DNA of 64,000 nucleotides from Capillidium heterosporum (GCA_016630905.1 WBMQ01000019.1:47521-111520), one strand, 5' to 3'; shown: positions 1 through 11,467, counted from the first letter of the stretch. Made by a program: numbers and translations. Notes: generated by a model from the sequence alone, not told the origin.

Positions 1-95
1 ATATGGAGTTTTGACAATATCCGTAAGTATATTCTATTATTATACTCTATTTTTAGACTATTTTTAGATAGCAATATTAGCCATAGTATTTTTAG
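1..95 (+). repeat. left terminal inverted repeat of the MULE
   Basis: It pairs with 3309-3403 in inverted orientation, with about six mismatches at offsets 16, 21, 23, 26, 71 and 80. It may begin before the window. Confidence 0.88.
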
Positions 96-441
96 AACAT
101 AAGTTTATTTTTACAAATATAGGTGAAATATCGAAATGTATCGAGCTTCATCTTAATGTCCATCATTGTTATCCTGCCCAATATTACTAATCTCCAACCG
201 TTTCCCTATTAATAACACAATACAAACTACAGTCCACATTATTACATAAGGTATTTTAATTTGAGTTGACATATTCAAACTTTATCATCTATTTGTTTAT
301 TTTAATTTAATAATAGCCAACTATAAGCTATATTTAAAAATAAATGTAGCGTTGTATTATAATGAGTATATTTTCAGTAAAAGAACTACACTTTTATTAA
401 GATACAATACAGAATTTATCATATCTTTATTAACGTTAAAG

Positions 442-3111
442 CTAGACTTTCTTTTGCCTCTTAGGGCAAGCTGAAGAAGTATGGCCAGTACCTTTGCAAT
501 TCTCACAAAATTTGTTGAGATCTGCATTATACTTGGCAGTTATTTCAAATTCAGAAGTAATTCGTTTAAACATCTTGTCGGAGGTTCTCCCACGAGGCTT
601 GGTAAAGGGCTCGGCGGTTTTACCAGTAAATTGTTGATCAAGTCCTTGCATAGTGGTGATATGGCGCTCAAGGTCAAGAAGAAGGGCGGAAGCATAAAAG
701 GGCTTGTTGTTGCTGGAGCAGGAGTTGAAGGTTTCGATCAAGGGTGCAAGGTAGTTGTCAACAACTGTTTCAACAGAGTTTGCATTAAAATTTCCTTTCC
801 AACGATCATCAACATCTTGTTCCACTACCAACGAAGCTTTCGAATCGAGGAAATACCGGACTGCCATTATATGCTCACAAGGCAAACCATTCTGAGAAGG
901 AAAGTAGCAATGGCAGAAAGTTTTATCACCAGCATACAAAGTAACAGTTGCATTCTTGGACAAATCACTCTTCTCGGTAACTATGAAAGTGTCAACAGCT
1001 ATTGGGTGGTATACAACTCTTAATCCAATGCGAGCATGGCGAAGTTTAACTTTAGATGTTAATCAAGCTAAATAAGCAAAATTTACCTTGAAGCTTAACT
1101 AGAATCGTTTTGGAGAGCCTGCAGTCCATTTCTTTTAGAAATTTAATGGGCAAGAGATTAACTCCATTTTTAATACTAAGGGAATCAAGGCGGAGGTGTT
1201 GAATCTTCTTTGTATCGAAGTACTCATCGGTGACCTTAATAAGCTCTGCAATGGTAAGCTTCTGTTGTAACTTTTTGCGATCTAGGAACAATTTCAATGA
1301 AGCATTCGTTGATTCAGAGGCAGAGGAGGAGTTCCAAGAATGGGTAAAGAACTTTTTGGTATAGCAGACAGCAAACTGCTCTTCATCTAAAAAATACGTA
1401 TGGAATTTTTTTTTAGTAGCATCATTCTTAAGGGCATTTTCAAACTGCTTCTTGAGGTGTTTATATTTGTCTTCAGTGAGAGTATAAAGGAGATTATGAA
1501 GGTAGGTGTGTAGTTTTGCAGTGTTGGTTTGCACTTTGGTTGCCGCATCAATCTTCTTTTTGTCATTGCTAGAATCGGCCTTGGCTTCTTCGTCATTTAT
1601 CAACGTTCTGACTAATTTAGCTCGATCAGATTCCTTCAAATTTTTAATAAAGGTCGTAAGGTTGTTAAACTTGTGCCATATGCATAGTAAATGGGTAACT
1701 TTTGGAAATATTGTTTGTATACCAATGGCAAGTTGATCGTCTGAATCCGAAAAAATCGTTTTAACGCTAATCGTAGAGTTGCACTCAGTTAAAAAATCGT
1801 TGATGAGCTTGAAGGCGTTGATGTATCCCGTCTTGTTTTCGCGTGCAAGTACCAAGTGGCAAACAGGTAGTATTCTACAATGTTTATTCATAACTGTTAC
1901 ATTGAATATTGCAAAATTTGAAGCTAATATATTGTAAGTGCAATCGACAGAAAGGACATCAGTGATACCAGACTTGGCTAATTGGATTTGCTCAGAGTTG
2001 GCCCAAATAACTGCCTGCAACCCCTGTGTCTCAGCATCTAAAGTTTGGTAGATCATGCGAATATAGTAGTTTTCATCCTCCAAGATCTTATATAGCTGCT
2101 GAATTTCAGTAAGCTTTGGAATTAAACCCATCTTTATCCTATTTTTATAACAAATATTATGGATTAGACTAGAATTCTTAAGGAAAAGATTATAGTTATG
2201 TGAAACAACTTTAACTGCTTCCCCAGAAGTGCAACCATTGTAATAGCTTTCAATCATCTTGGATATTTCAACAGCCGAAATCTTCAGAGCTTCGTCGGAT
2301 TTGAGTGGGTCATGACTATGCTCAAAATTAGGCTTGGATACAGTAACTGTTTTATAACCAGTTCCTTCGTTAACATCCCTGTCAACAATTAGGGTAAACC
2401 TAACTTTACATCCGTACTTCTTGTGATGGGAAGTACCTGGGAGATCTTCATTTTCCAACTGTTTGTTGGAAATCTCTTTGACGTCAATGTATCTCTCCTG
2501 ACTGGCACATCGAAAGTAAATGTAGACCTTGCCGTCCTTGGGGATTGTTTTATATTTATTAACTCTAAATCCATTTGAAGCATTCAAGAGTGCAACTGCC
2601 TGTTCTGCAATTTCCAGATTCAAAAACTGTGACTTATGCCGAAATTTACTAATAAAATATTTAAAACGTGGCTGTTATAAAAATACCTTAAGTGATAGTC
2701 ATATTTGTTTCGTTTATTAGTAAACTCATCATTGGTATTACTAAGGGGGCTTTGCTTTCTATTATTATTCTTTTCGGAGATGGTGTTAGATAAATTGGAA
2801 TTATCTTCGTCATCTACAAGATTACTAGCCTGCTCATCAGAGTCTGATACTGGCGAATCGAGCAGTGATATCTGTACTGAGGTGCTATTATTTTCATGAA
2901 TTAGTTGTTGGCTGGAGTTTGAGATCCCTTTGATAGTATTGGAGAGTACTTGAACCATTCCCTTTGAGACAAATAAGGATGATAATTCTAAGTAAAGGTC
3001 GGCTACTTGGTCGGACTCAATATTAATATCGTTGCACAAGCCTTTTATTTTAACAGCCTCACTATAAAGCTTTTCTACTATTGCGAAATAAACCTTAAAA
3101 GACACTTGCAT
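442..3111 (-). CDS. MULE transposase (three exons)
   Basis: This is the transposase that would cut and move the surrounding element. Exons 3111-2687, 2648-1087 and 1049-442 are joined by introns of 38 and 37 nt that keep frame (donors gtattt and gtaaat, acceptors ttag and aaag), giving about 864 aa. In order, the protein shows an acidic and Ser/Asn-rich N-terminus, a FAR1/WRKY-GCM1-like zinc region (Cys189, Cys222, a His pair near 252-254), a MULE DDE domain with SVDCTY (Asp377), FSDSD (Asp443) and LCIWH (Cys464, His467), an Asn-rich stretch containing the likely catalytic Glu, a SWIM finger (CHC then LPCEH) and a C-terminal CCHC knuckle (CENC...H....C). I chose Met at 3111; an in-frame Met at 3162 would add a hydrophobic segment. 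No stops or frameshifts appear. Confidence 0.85.
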
Positions 3112-3308
3112 TCTATACAAAAACAAAAATACATATATTAGAAATAATATAAATTTAAACACTACATCTGTTTGCTTTGTTGATAAATTTAATATGTTGA
3201 TTTATATAGATATCTGACCTTGAAATCAAGGAAGGCTATACATACTATAACCTTTACTATAGTAGCATTTTTTGTTTATCTTGTATTAATTGGTTGGTTT
3301 AAAAGTTG

Positions 3309-3403
3309 CTAAAAATACTATGGTTAATATTGATATCTAAAAATAGTCTAAAAATAGAGTATAATAATAGAATATACCTATGAATATCGTCAAAACTCCA
3401 TAT
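3309..3403 (-). repeat. right terminal inverted repeat of the MULE
   Basis: Inverted copy of positions 1-95. The sequence after 3403 starts TTTAGTTGAAG and would contain the right target-site duplication. Confidence 0.88.
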
Positions 3404-4115
3404 TTTAGTTGAAGTTATCTGAAAAAATTGCAGCATCAAAAGTTGAATAGAAAGTTAGCGATTTTACAGAATCACCATTCTTCATCAATCTTTGGCTCAA
3501 AATAACCAATGAAGATCATTATATCGCACCAATTTTGAACCTAAGTTATTCTCGAAATTGAAAAAGTTGGAATGAAATTTAGCGAGAAAACAAACACCCC
3601 TCTTTTTGCTAAAAGCTACCCCTTGATGTTTTACCTACATTTTGTTCTTCAAGTTTATTAGCTTTCGATAAGTATAAACTATTCCATAACGTTATTTTCG
3701 AATTTATTAGGTAAGTATTCACTTTCTAAAGCTAATTTTTGGTAGTTTGGAGGTTCTTGATGATGGCGGAGTGCTGCTTTCGGCCCTTAGGCTTTAACCA
3801 TTTGGATAGAGTCTATACACTCAATGATGAAGCAAGTAGCTATATAAAAGCTTATCAAATATAGATATATTCCTCACCTGAAGTTAGTTTGTAACTTGGA
3901 AATTACTTTATCTAGGAAAGCTGCATCTTAAATCTGGAAGGTGTCAATAAATGTATTCATCTGAGTAATATATCTATAAAAGTGCCTTGGATAACTTGAA
4001 TAAAAAATTAACAAGCATATAATTTTCCGTAATAAAAATATCTTTATTAGTTAATATGTATGTTATCTAGCACAAATGCCATTTACCAATATAAACTTTA
4101 CAATTCAGCAAATCT
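3404..4115. other. intergenic, no gene seen
   Basis: AT-rich DNA between the MULE and the 3' end of the first subtilase. I see no convincing coding frame, RNA gene or repeat. Confidence 0.5.
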
Positions 4116-5630
4116 CTAGTACCAAGTAGTCTTGCACAACTTGAGAGCAGCGGCGACGTTAACGATACCGTAACCAAACTCGTTGTTAGGTACGGAAGTG
4201 GGGGTATCTTTACCGCAGCCCAAAGTAGGCTTTAACTTGGTAGCCGAGTTTCTGATGACCTTGGCGATGAGGTCAACTCTACGGCTGAGATGAGGACAGG
4301 CAGCAATGACCAAAAGAGCAACACCTGAGACGTGAGGGGAGGCCATAGAAGTACCTCTCAAAGCAGCATATTTACTGCCGATGACAGCAGAGGTGATGTT
4401 GACACCGGGAGCAGCAACATCAATGGCAAAGTCAGGACGTTCGGGTACGGGACCTAAAGATGAGAAATCAGCTCTAGCGTTGGATTCATATTCGGTGGCA
4501 GCTACGGTGAATGAGTTAGGATCGAGGGCAGGGGGGCTGAGGATGGTAGAACAACCACCACGACCTTCGTTACCAGCTGAAACAGACATGAAGACACCAG
4601 CAGATTTCAAGGCACGAAGAGCGTATTTGAAGGTGGAACGAGCACATCCCTCATTACCAGGGCAACCGTAAGAATTTCCGACAACATGGGGGCGGAGGTA
4701 AGGCCTGGGGTTAGTACCGTAGAGGTTAGTTGGGGCCAAGAAGAACTGCAGACAACCTAGGTAAGTTTCGGGGGAACCTAGACCTTGTTCCATGTTCTTG
4801 CAAGCCATCCACTTGGTGGTTGGGGATACACCCAAGTTGAAGGCACCGATGACAGTACCCATGGTGTGAGTACCGTGACGGTTGTCGTCACAGGGCACCT
4901 GAGAGTCGACTCCACACAGCTTGTTGGGTAGAGACTCGTTGACTAGACGCTTGTTAGCATCCCACCAGGCGTAGTTGTGATCGAATCGGTTGCCGTACTT
5001 CTTGCCCAAGTAGTTACCGACCAAGGCGGGGTGATCGAATTGAACACCGGTATCGGCATTGGCGTATATGAGATGGGAGGCGGCGTACTTGACGTGGAAG
5101 GGTAAGTTGGTGGCGTTGATGTACTTCAGGGACCAGTGGACTTCCTTACCAGTCCACTGCAAATCGGCAGCGACGGTAGCCTCCTGTTCACCTAGACCTT
5201 TGATGCCAGAGGCGACTTTGTGGTTGGAACTGATCTCCTCAACTTGATCCAAGTTGGACAAGGTATCGATGACAGATTTAGGAGCCTCCAAGGCGTAGGT
5301 ATTGGAGATGGCGTAGTAACGATAGCCCTTGATCTTACCGGCCTTCTTGAAGTCGTCTAGGACCTTCTGGACGGGGACTTTGGTGGATTCACCGTGGGTG
5401 GTAACGGCCCTGAAGACATCTTCGGCGTGGGCCTCGACTTCGACTTCACCTACTGAGCGGGAGTTGGTGTTGAGCTGGGGGATATCGGCTGGGGTTAGCT
5501 GTACTAAAACCGAAGCTAGGCTCCCTTTGGATAGGTCCTGCTTAACTTGGTCGACTACTATAGCCTTACCAGCTACGCTGGCGATTAGGATTACACTTAG
5601 GAAGGAGGAGATGGAGTTGGAAAACTTCAT
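4116..5630 (-). CDS. secreted subtilisin-like serine protease (S8A)
   Basis: An extracellular endopeptidase, read as 504 aa from Met 5630. An in-frame Met six codons upstream (5648) lies only about 28 nt below the TATA box at 5676-5682, so it is probably at or before the transcript start, and the shorter form begins directly with a signal peptide (MKFSNSISSFLSVILIASVA). An I9-like propeptide follows. Numbering from Met 5648, the catalytic triad is visible as NADTG (Asp199), RHGTH (His258) and GTSMASP (Ser434), with oxyanion Asn325 in GNSYG. The C-terminus carries the conserved FGYGIVN block. It is a diverged paralogue of the genes at 28645-30138 and 31221-32714. Role in nutrient or cuticle protein breakdown is inferred from the family. 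Confidence 0.92.
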   Translation of the reverse strand: MKFSNSISSFLSVILIASVAGKAIVVDQVKQDLSKGSLASVLVQLTPADIPQLNTNSRSVGEVEVEAHAEDVFRAVTTHGESTKVPVQKVLDDFKKAGKIKGYRYYAISNTYALEAPKSVIDTLSNLDQVEEISSNHKVASGIKGLGEQEATVAADLQWTGKEVHWSLKYINATNLPFHVKYAASHLIYANADTGVQFDHPALVGNYLGKKYGNRFDHNYAWWDANKRLVNESLPNKLCGVDSQVPCDDNRHGTHTMGTVIGAFNLGVSPTTKWMACKNMEQGLGSPETYLGCLQFFLAPTNLYGTNPRPYLRPHVVGNSYGCPGNEGCARSTFKYALRALKSAGVFMSVSAGNEGRGGCSTILSPPALDPNSFTVAATEYESNARADFSSLGPVPERPDFAIDVAAPGVNITSAVIGSKYAALRGTSMASPHVSGVALLVIAACPHLSRRVDLIAKVIRNSATKLKPTLGCGKDTPTSVPNNEFGYGIVNVAAALKLCKTTWY

Positions 5631-5675
5631 TGTAAGTTGTTGGTTCAAAAAACTGGTTTTGAGTCATTGCATCCC

Positions 5676-5682
5676 TTTTATA
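5676..5682 (-). promoter_or_regulatory. TATA box of the subtilase at 4116-5630
   Basis: Reads TATAAAA on the minus strand, about 46 nt before the preferred ATG. It supports the downstream of the two possible starts. Confidence 0.6.
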
Positions 5683-6175
5683 GGCATCAGCTGGAAGGTT
5701 CTTGCCTTTATTGTTTATGGCATGGTATGGCTTGCTTCGCAGGATTTGTTTCGATAAAGGTAAACGAATTTTAGCCATCTGATCATCGATGTTCTTGTCA
5801 GGTGGTCACATCGACTCTCTTACAACTCAATGTCGGTATTTTTGTCGCACTTGCATTAAAAAGCTGAAAGGATAAAGAATTCCCAGAATTTTTAGGTGGT
5901 CAGAAGATAAAGCTTTCTTATACTTTTCAACTAAATAGTCTCAATTTGGTATTTGGTCCAATTATTTCAAGCTCACTATTATTCTTCCAAATCACATGCT
6001 AATTCTTCAAATCTAAATAGTCGGACTAATTTTTCGAGAGATTAACCATAATCCAGATTTCATTGTAGATCAAAAGCAACTTGAAAATATTTCGAATAAA
6101 TACGATAAACTATATTTTATATACCACTGACGGATTACTCTTCCGTATCACCGCTTTCTTTAGCCTGATTCCAAT
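5683..6175. other. intergenic, promoter region of the subtilase
   Basis: AT-rich spacer between two minus-strand genes. Apart from the TATA box at its border I see no gene or repeat. Confidence 0.4.
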
Positions 6176-7186
6176 CTATACCTTACTGGTAGTCTTCGTG
6201 TATGCGAACTCCTGGAAGGCTGGGTTAATCTTCACCTTATCATCCAATTTGGATTTGGTATCGGAGCTTGGGTTGGGATTAGAATTCTTGGTTTGACTTG
6301 AATCCTGAGCTGAAGTGGGAATTGAAGATGGAGGGGAGGAAGGGGAAAGAGTAGTATTCGCGCTAAGGGTAGGACTATTATTGATAATAACAGCATTACT
6401 ATTCTGTAAATTAGATGTAGAGACAGTTCTACTACTTAGAGTGGCTGAACTCTTCGATGGATAGTTAGAAGTGAAATTCCCATTTGAGGCCCTACTATAG
6501 CTTGAAGGATTGATACTGGAATACGAAGTAAAGCTACGGTACGAATTCGTAGAAGGTGTAGGCCTGTAGCTGAGGCCGACGTTAGAATACCCCGTAGCTA
6601 CAAATCCTCTACTTTCGTTTAAAGCTGTCGTACTATACCTCCCACTATAGAAATGTGAATGACTTGAATTACTTTCAACGATAGATTGTCTGGATGGAAA
6701 GACCGACTGCTCGACACTCATATTTGAACGACTGTTCCTATAGCTACTGGGTTGATGGGAATCCTTAAAGCTAATAACTACACTAGTTTGAATTACGGTT
6801 TCGGTCACCGTTTTGGTTACGGTCGTTGGTACATTATCGGTGCCAAATAGTTGGTCAATGTCATTGGTTTCAAAGTAGTTCAATAGCTTGGATCTCCAGT
6901 AATTTGTACTCGAGGTCGTCGTAAACGCCATCAGCTCGCTAGGATTGTCGGATAAATAAGTTTTAAGCTTTGCTTTCCAATCTACAAAAGTCTGAGTTGA
7001 GGATACAGGTACTTCTAAGCTTGCTGTTGTACTAGTTGAAGGAGCATCGCTGCTAGAAGTTAAACTTGGCATGGGCTCGTACATCAAAGTTCGAAACGGA
7101 TTATTTTCGATATAACTACTCTCATCCAGTTGACTGCTAACTGAACTTAATGTCACTATAAAAGCTACTGTAGCTATGGCTCTCAT
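6176..7186 (-). CDS. Ser/Thr-rich secreted protein, function unknown
   Basis: 336 aa. The first 19 residues form a signal peptide (MRAIATVAFIVTLSSVSSQ). The rest is dominated by Ser, Thr, Asn and Pro, with a Thr/Val-rich TVTKTVTETVIQTSVV segment near residue 125, as in many fungal wall-associated mucin-like proteins. There are almost no cysteines and no recognisable catalytic domain. The C-terminus is polar and lacks a GPI-type hydrophobic tail, so release or non-covalent wall association is more likely than anchoring. A conserved-looking N-terminal part (about 65-115, with a DWKAKLKTYL stretch) could be a small folded domain. Low complexity makes homology hard to judge by eye, but the open frame and signal peptide support a real gene. 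Confidence 0.7.
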   Translation of the reverse strand: MRAIATVAFIVTLSSVSSQLDESSYIENNPFRTLMYEPMPSLTSSSDAPSTSTTASLEVPVSSTQTFVDWKAKLKTYLSDNPSELMAFTTTSSTNYWRSKLLNYFETNDIDQLFGTDNVPTTVTKTVTETVIQTSVVISFKDSHQPSSYRNSRSNMSVEQSVFPSRQSIVESNSSHSHFYSGRYSTTALNESRGFVATGYSNVGLSYRPTPSTNSYRSFTSYSSINPSSYSRASNGNFTSNYPSKSSATLSSRTVSTSNLQNSNAVIINNSPTLSANTTLSPSSPPSSIPTSAQDSSQTKNSNPNPSSDTKSKLDDKVKINPAFQEFAYTKTTSKV

Positions 7187-7670
7187 CGTAGGTATTCAAC
7201 TTTTAAAACTTTATAATGTTACCAAGCTTTGTACTTATGAGTTTTACCAAGCTTTTTATAGTTTTGTTGAACTGATCATCATGCGAATATCAGGATGCGA
7301 ATTAAAAGTTTCTCGATAAGCCATCTATAAATAAAAAGTTTGGAAACCTATTTATAAAGTCTATCGCGGTCGTACAAATGGTTGTGTACATGGCCTTAGA
7401 AGATGTGGTATCTCCTTTTTAGATAATAATTACTGATAAACCTGATGAATTAAAGCCCAGCTTTAGGCTCGTATTGAATCTCTGTTCCGTACCAATAATT
7501 GTAATTATTTTTATCTTGACAAATAGTGTAGTCCATAAAATGCTGAAGGGAGTTAGAAATTTATCAACAGTTTCTGAAATTTCCAAGCTTCAATTGGTTG
7601 ATTTAAATCAATTACAACAATGCAAAATTTCCTGGTCAATTAATATGATACGAAAGCCGAATCCAGTTTA
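7187..7670. other. intergenic, no gene seen
   Basis: A TATAAAAA-like element (minus strand, about 7253-7260) may serve the gene at 6176-7186. Short open frames here have no codon pattern I trust. Confidence 0.4.
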
Positions 7671-8586
7671 TTAGAAAAGCCCAACTTTGGATCTGAAATC
7701 TTTGGATAGCTGTGAGTGCATCAGTAAGGCTAAGAAAGGGTTAAACAGTTCGGTAAGGTGGATGGTAACTGAGACGAAGTCATCTAGAAGTTTAGGTCTG
7801 CTCTCATCAGTTACAATGTCATAGATAAAAGCTACAAAGTTAGGTAGGAAGCATAGGTTGTAGATCAGCAGGAAGGCTAAAGCTTTGATAAGGACCCTAT
7901 TCTGCAACCTTTTTGCATCATCTGTCTTCAATATTAACCTTGAGCTATAAGTGTTGGTGGCGTCCCGGTTGCTTCGCATCTGGTTTACAAACTTGATATT
8001 ATCGATGGGGCTGATCAACTTGTTCCTAGAGTTCAATATGGCAACAAAACAATAATTTAAAGCTAGTAGTCCTAAGGTAGATGGTATGAATAGAAACCAG
8101 AAGTAGACCCTACTTATCAGCTCTCCTTTATGGTTTGGTAAGCAGTAGGTTCGATTTACTGAAGTTACAAACCCATTGAACTGCCAAGTTAACCCAGCTA
8201 AACTCAAATTGAAAGCTAGAAACAGCACTACCGTAAATATAACTTGATATAGTTGAATATTGATGTGAAACTTGATTATCAGGTACCTTTCGAAGCGATA
8301 GTAGACATACTAGGAATCCCGACGTTATTAGCAAGCTTATCAAGCCTACCCCCATGGTCTGACAGAACTGATTGTTGGCTATTATTGTATTGTTTGATGT
8401 TAGTTCAACCGTTCCAAACACTATATTTAATAAAGATGTTATCAACTCGACTATAGATATTAGAAAAATCAGCTTAATATCTACACCTACGTCCTTTATC
8501 CTATTTAAACATAGCGAAATTACCAGTAAGTTGGCTGGTGTCGCTATTATCGATATTGCTAATACAATGTAGTTTACAATTGCCAT
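7671..8586 (-). CDS. class A-like 7TM receptor with a one-base frameshift
   Basis: Seven hydrophobic segments fit a rhodopsin-like GPCR: TM1 (YIVLAISIIATPANLLVISL), TM2, TM3 starting at a Cys, an ERY box, TM4, an extracellular loop with Cys, TM5, TM6 (ending LCFLPNFVAF) and TM7 with an NPFLAL variant of NPxxY. Frame 1 (8586-8293, 98 codons) reads through TM3; frame 2 (8291-7671, 206 codons) starts at Glu of ERY. One extra base near 8292 separates them. With it skipped, TM3 Cys to the ERY Arg is exactly 25 residues, the canonical 3.25-3.50 spacing, which argues for a single-base indel rather than an intron. An alternative 40-nt intron (8349-8310) restores frame but deletes half of TM3. Either a recent pseudogene or a sequence error; ligand unknown. 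Confidence 0.7.
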
Positions 8587-9369
8587 CTAGTTGAAGTTGG
8601 TTTGAATAGATGTTGGAAGCCTTGAATTGGATATCGTCGAATAAGCTATACTTTTGAAAACATGGGTTTTTATGGCTACTGGCTACTTATATATACTTAT
8701 TAATTGGAAACCCAGATATATCAAGATAGTTAGTAAATATTGTCATATGCATTAGGAAATGAAAAATTGCGGTGAATAGTTACAACTAATAGCTGTTTGA
8801 TATTTTACCAATTCTATAGTGAACTATTGATTAGCTTGCAAGTTGAAGGTTTCTTAAAGTCAACCGTAAAAACTATGGGTAGATGCAAATTCTCTAGGAA
8901 GTAGAGGTATCTTATAGAATTTTACCATGTAAAAACAATTAAACCTTAATATATCTAATATTGTTGTATTTATTACAATATTATATACACTTTACTCATT
9001 TAGAAACTTTTTCAATATGTATACATTTGAAAAATATCTAAATATCTAAATGAAATATTCAAACCTTTTGTAGTTGCTTGAAGTTTTGGTGGAAAAACTA
9101 ATACACTTTAAATAGCATATGTTTAAACGTTCAAATCTTTCTAGCCTATTTCTTAACTTGGTATATCAAACTGTATAAATACGAAGTATGTGATTTTTAT
9201 GGTTTTGAGTTAAAAATTGCATTCAAATACGATAAACTTTTGAACATCAAGTCTAGATTAGTTTCGGCTTTAAATGTCGTCATCAGCCATACCGATATAA
9301 AGTCTACTCCAGTATAAGTACCTTTTTGAATTGTAAACTGCCAACCAACAAGAATTATTCAAACCAACG
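8587..9369. other. intergenic, no gene seen
   Basis: AT-rich divergent spacer between the receptor (minus) and the Ubp8-like gene (plus). No coding stretch or RNA gene recognised. Confidence 0.4.
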
Positions 9370-11467
9370 ATGTTAACAAAAGAAGCTTCCAGATTAGCAT
9401 GTCAACATCAACAGCTAATCGATTTTCTGGGTGAAATCTACAGATTATTCGATACGGATGGTCAATACCTCAAAGGAAGTAAGCGTTACGAGTACTCGGT
9501 AAAGAGGCTGATAAACTTGATTCAGTACGCGTACATGATCCAAAATTTCTTCAAGGCGTTTAGTTATTTGACCAACAAGAAAGAAGGTATTTTGTTAGTT
9601 TATTTTTTATAAATAAAGTTAGTCAAGAAGAGAGCTCTATCCGAAATTCAAGAAGGTGACTCAACAACTCCCATTATCGAATCGAATGTACTCACTTTTT
9701 TTGAAAAGTTGAAGATAAAAGTAAATATCTGTTGTCATACCACTAAATTTTAGTTACCCGACCCTCTATGTGCTATGTGTGGATATCGGATCTACTGAAA
9801 AGGTGTTAGCTTGTATCGAATGCGATACTTTCTACTGCAGCTCTAAATTTATGAATTCAGAAGCTACTCATGCGAATAGTCATTACCTTGCCCATAACCA
9901 TTGTATAGGTATATCATATTGATGGAATGCTTCAATTTTCTAACTTTGTGAATAGGTATAGATTTGGCTAACCTGACTTTAAGCTGTGTACTATGCAACA
10001 AATTTATTACCTCCAAAACAATAGTGTTGATTAAGAGTGCAGCTATTGAGGAAGTGAAACTGAAGCTTTATAACAGTAAGATAGCTGGTTTTATTTATTT
10101 TGTACTTATTCTTTTAGATATCGATAAACCAGCTTTCGAGCTATTGAAGGAAAAGTTGACTTTTAACAATCTTAAAGCAAATAACTGCAAGCTGATGAAC
10201 TGCAGCAGTAAGGCTATTTTGTTTATTTTTAATAAACATATATACTTTAGAGATACGTGGCATAAAAAACTTGGGGAACACTTGCTTTATGAATGTAGTT
10301 TTACAAGCCCTGGCCCACAACTCTCACTTCATATCCAAAATCTTGCCGCTCGAGAGCTCCTGTCCACCGTGTCAATGTTCGTTATGTGAAATTAAGCTGA
10401 TCTACCAAAATGTAAAGCACCTCCATATCTTTTACTTACGTAAGTTATTGTACATAGTATTTTGGTGGGGATGACCCTACGGCACCGATTGTACCTACCC
10501 GATTCTTAGAAACAGTATGGCGCTCAGATCTGGAGGAATCAAAAGACCCCAGCGGTTTACAAACCTTTAGCGAGCTGGCTGGCTACGAGCAACAGGATAG
10601 CCATGAGTTTTTCATTTCTCTAACCAATAGGTTACACCGAGGTAAGCTACTTTGAAGTTTTGTATTTAGGTTTATACCATAGATTGGGTAACCGAGCATT
10701 CGGAAAACAAATACAAGTCGGGAAAACTCAAATGCAACTGTCCTATACACACCATATTTGAGGGTCAACTCCAGTCAACGGTCACCTGCTTAAAGTGTCG
10801 AAACACTTCGGTGACCATTGATCCATTTTTAGATTGTGCTTTGGATGTCCCTTCTGGTGAAAGCCTTGCCTTTCTGGACAAGATGCAACCTAGTATTGGG
10901 AACCAAGAGGATATAATACTTAAACTAAAAGAAGAGATCAGCTTGATAGACTGCTTAGAAAAGTAAGCTTCAATAAGTAGCTTTTGTGGCTAACCAACTT
11001 TAAGCTTCTGTCAAAGGGAAACGCTGGGGAAGAGTAACTACCACTGCCAGCACTGCAACAGTAAGACGGAAGCTATGAAGCAGATGATGTTCTACCAACT
11101 TCCTCCCATTTTAACTTTCCAACTGAAGCGGTTTTCCACCACAAGTGGTCTAGTCAAGACGGAAGCAGCCATAGAGTTACCATCGATCTTGAACTTGGAC
11201 CCATTCACCTACCACTTTCCTATACATTTCCACAAGAAGATGAAGCGAGACAATGGAGTTAGTGAAGAGGTTCCGCTGGTTAAAGATGTATACAAGCTGT
11301 TTGCCGTCATCCACCACACTGGTAACTTGAATGGTGGGCATTACACTGTATACCTCAAGATTGGTGAGAAGTGGTTCTTGAATAGCGACACTCAGATTTC
11401 AGAGGTCAGCCAGAGCCAAGTTAGTAGCTGCAAGGCCTACATGTGCTTCTATAAGATGGAGCGATAG
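9370..11467 (+). CDS. UBP8: Ubp8/USP22-like ubiquitin hydrolase of SAGA (nine exons)
   Basis: Removes ubiquitin from histone H2B as part of the SAGA deubiquitinase module (family knowledge). Exons: 9370-9586, 9623-9720, 9754-9908, 9962-10075 (start could be 9956), 10118-10207, 10251-10411, 10458-10641, 10683-10962, 11005-11467; introns are 33-53 nt. An N-terminal UBP zinc finger is visible (LCAMC, ACIEC, HNHCIDL, CVLC). The catalytic domain has the Cys box NLGNTCFMN, the AGYEQQDSHEFF block, two CxC/CxxC zinc ligands (CNCPIH, TCLKC) and the His box GGHYTVY followed by WFLNSD. The block from CNCPIH through FEGQLQSTVTCLKC resembles USP22 closely. Exon 3 needs one base removed between about 9774 and 9797 to join its CxxC half to the rest; the corrected length is about 586 aa. 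Confidence 0.82.

Larger units (their letters stand above)
1..3403 (-). mobile_element. Mutator-like (MULE) DNA transposon, apparently complete
   Basis: The two ends are inverted copies of each other. Positions 1-95 match the reverse complement of 3309-3403 at 89 of 95 bases by my count. Both termini read inward as ATATGGAGTTTTGAC. The interior carries one minus-strand gene with a MULE-type DDE transposase, a SWIM zinc finger and a zinc knuckle, the usual domain set of autonomous MULEs. MULEs normally make 9-11 bp target duplications; the left flank lies outside the window, so this cannot be tested here. TIRs of this similarity and an uninterrupted gene suggest recent activity. The left boundary coincides with the window edge and could extend further. 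Confidence 0.9.

Noticed and set aside
8310-8349. Candidate 40-nt intron in the receptor gene (GTAGGC...CTAATAAC...CTAG)
   Set aside because: It joins the frames but removes about half of TM3; the frameshift reading preserves the canonical Cys-to-Arg spacing. Kept only as an alternative.
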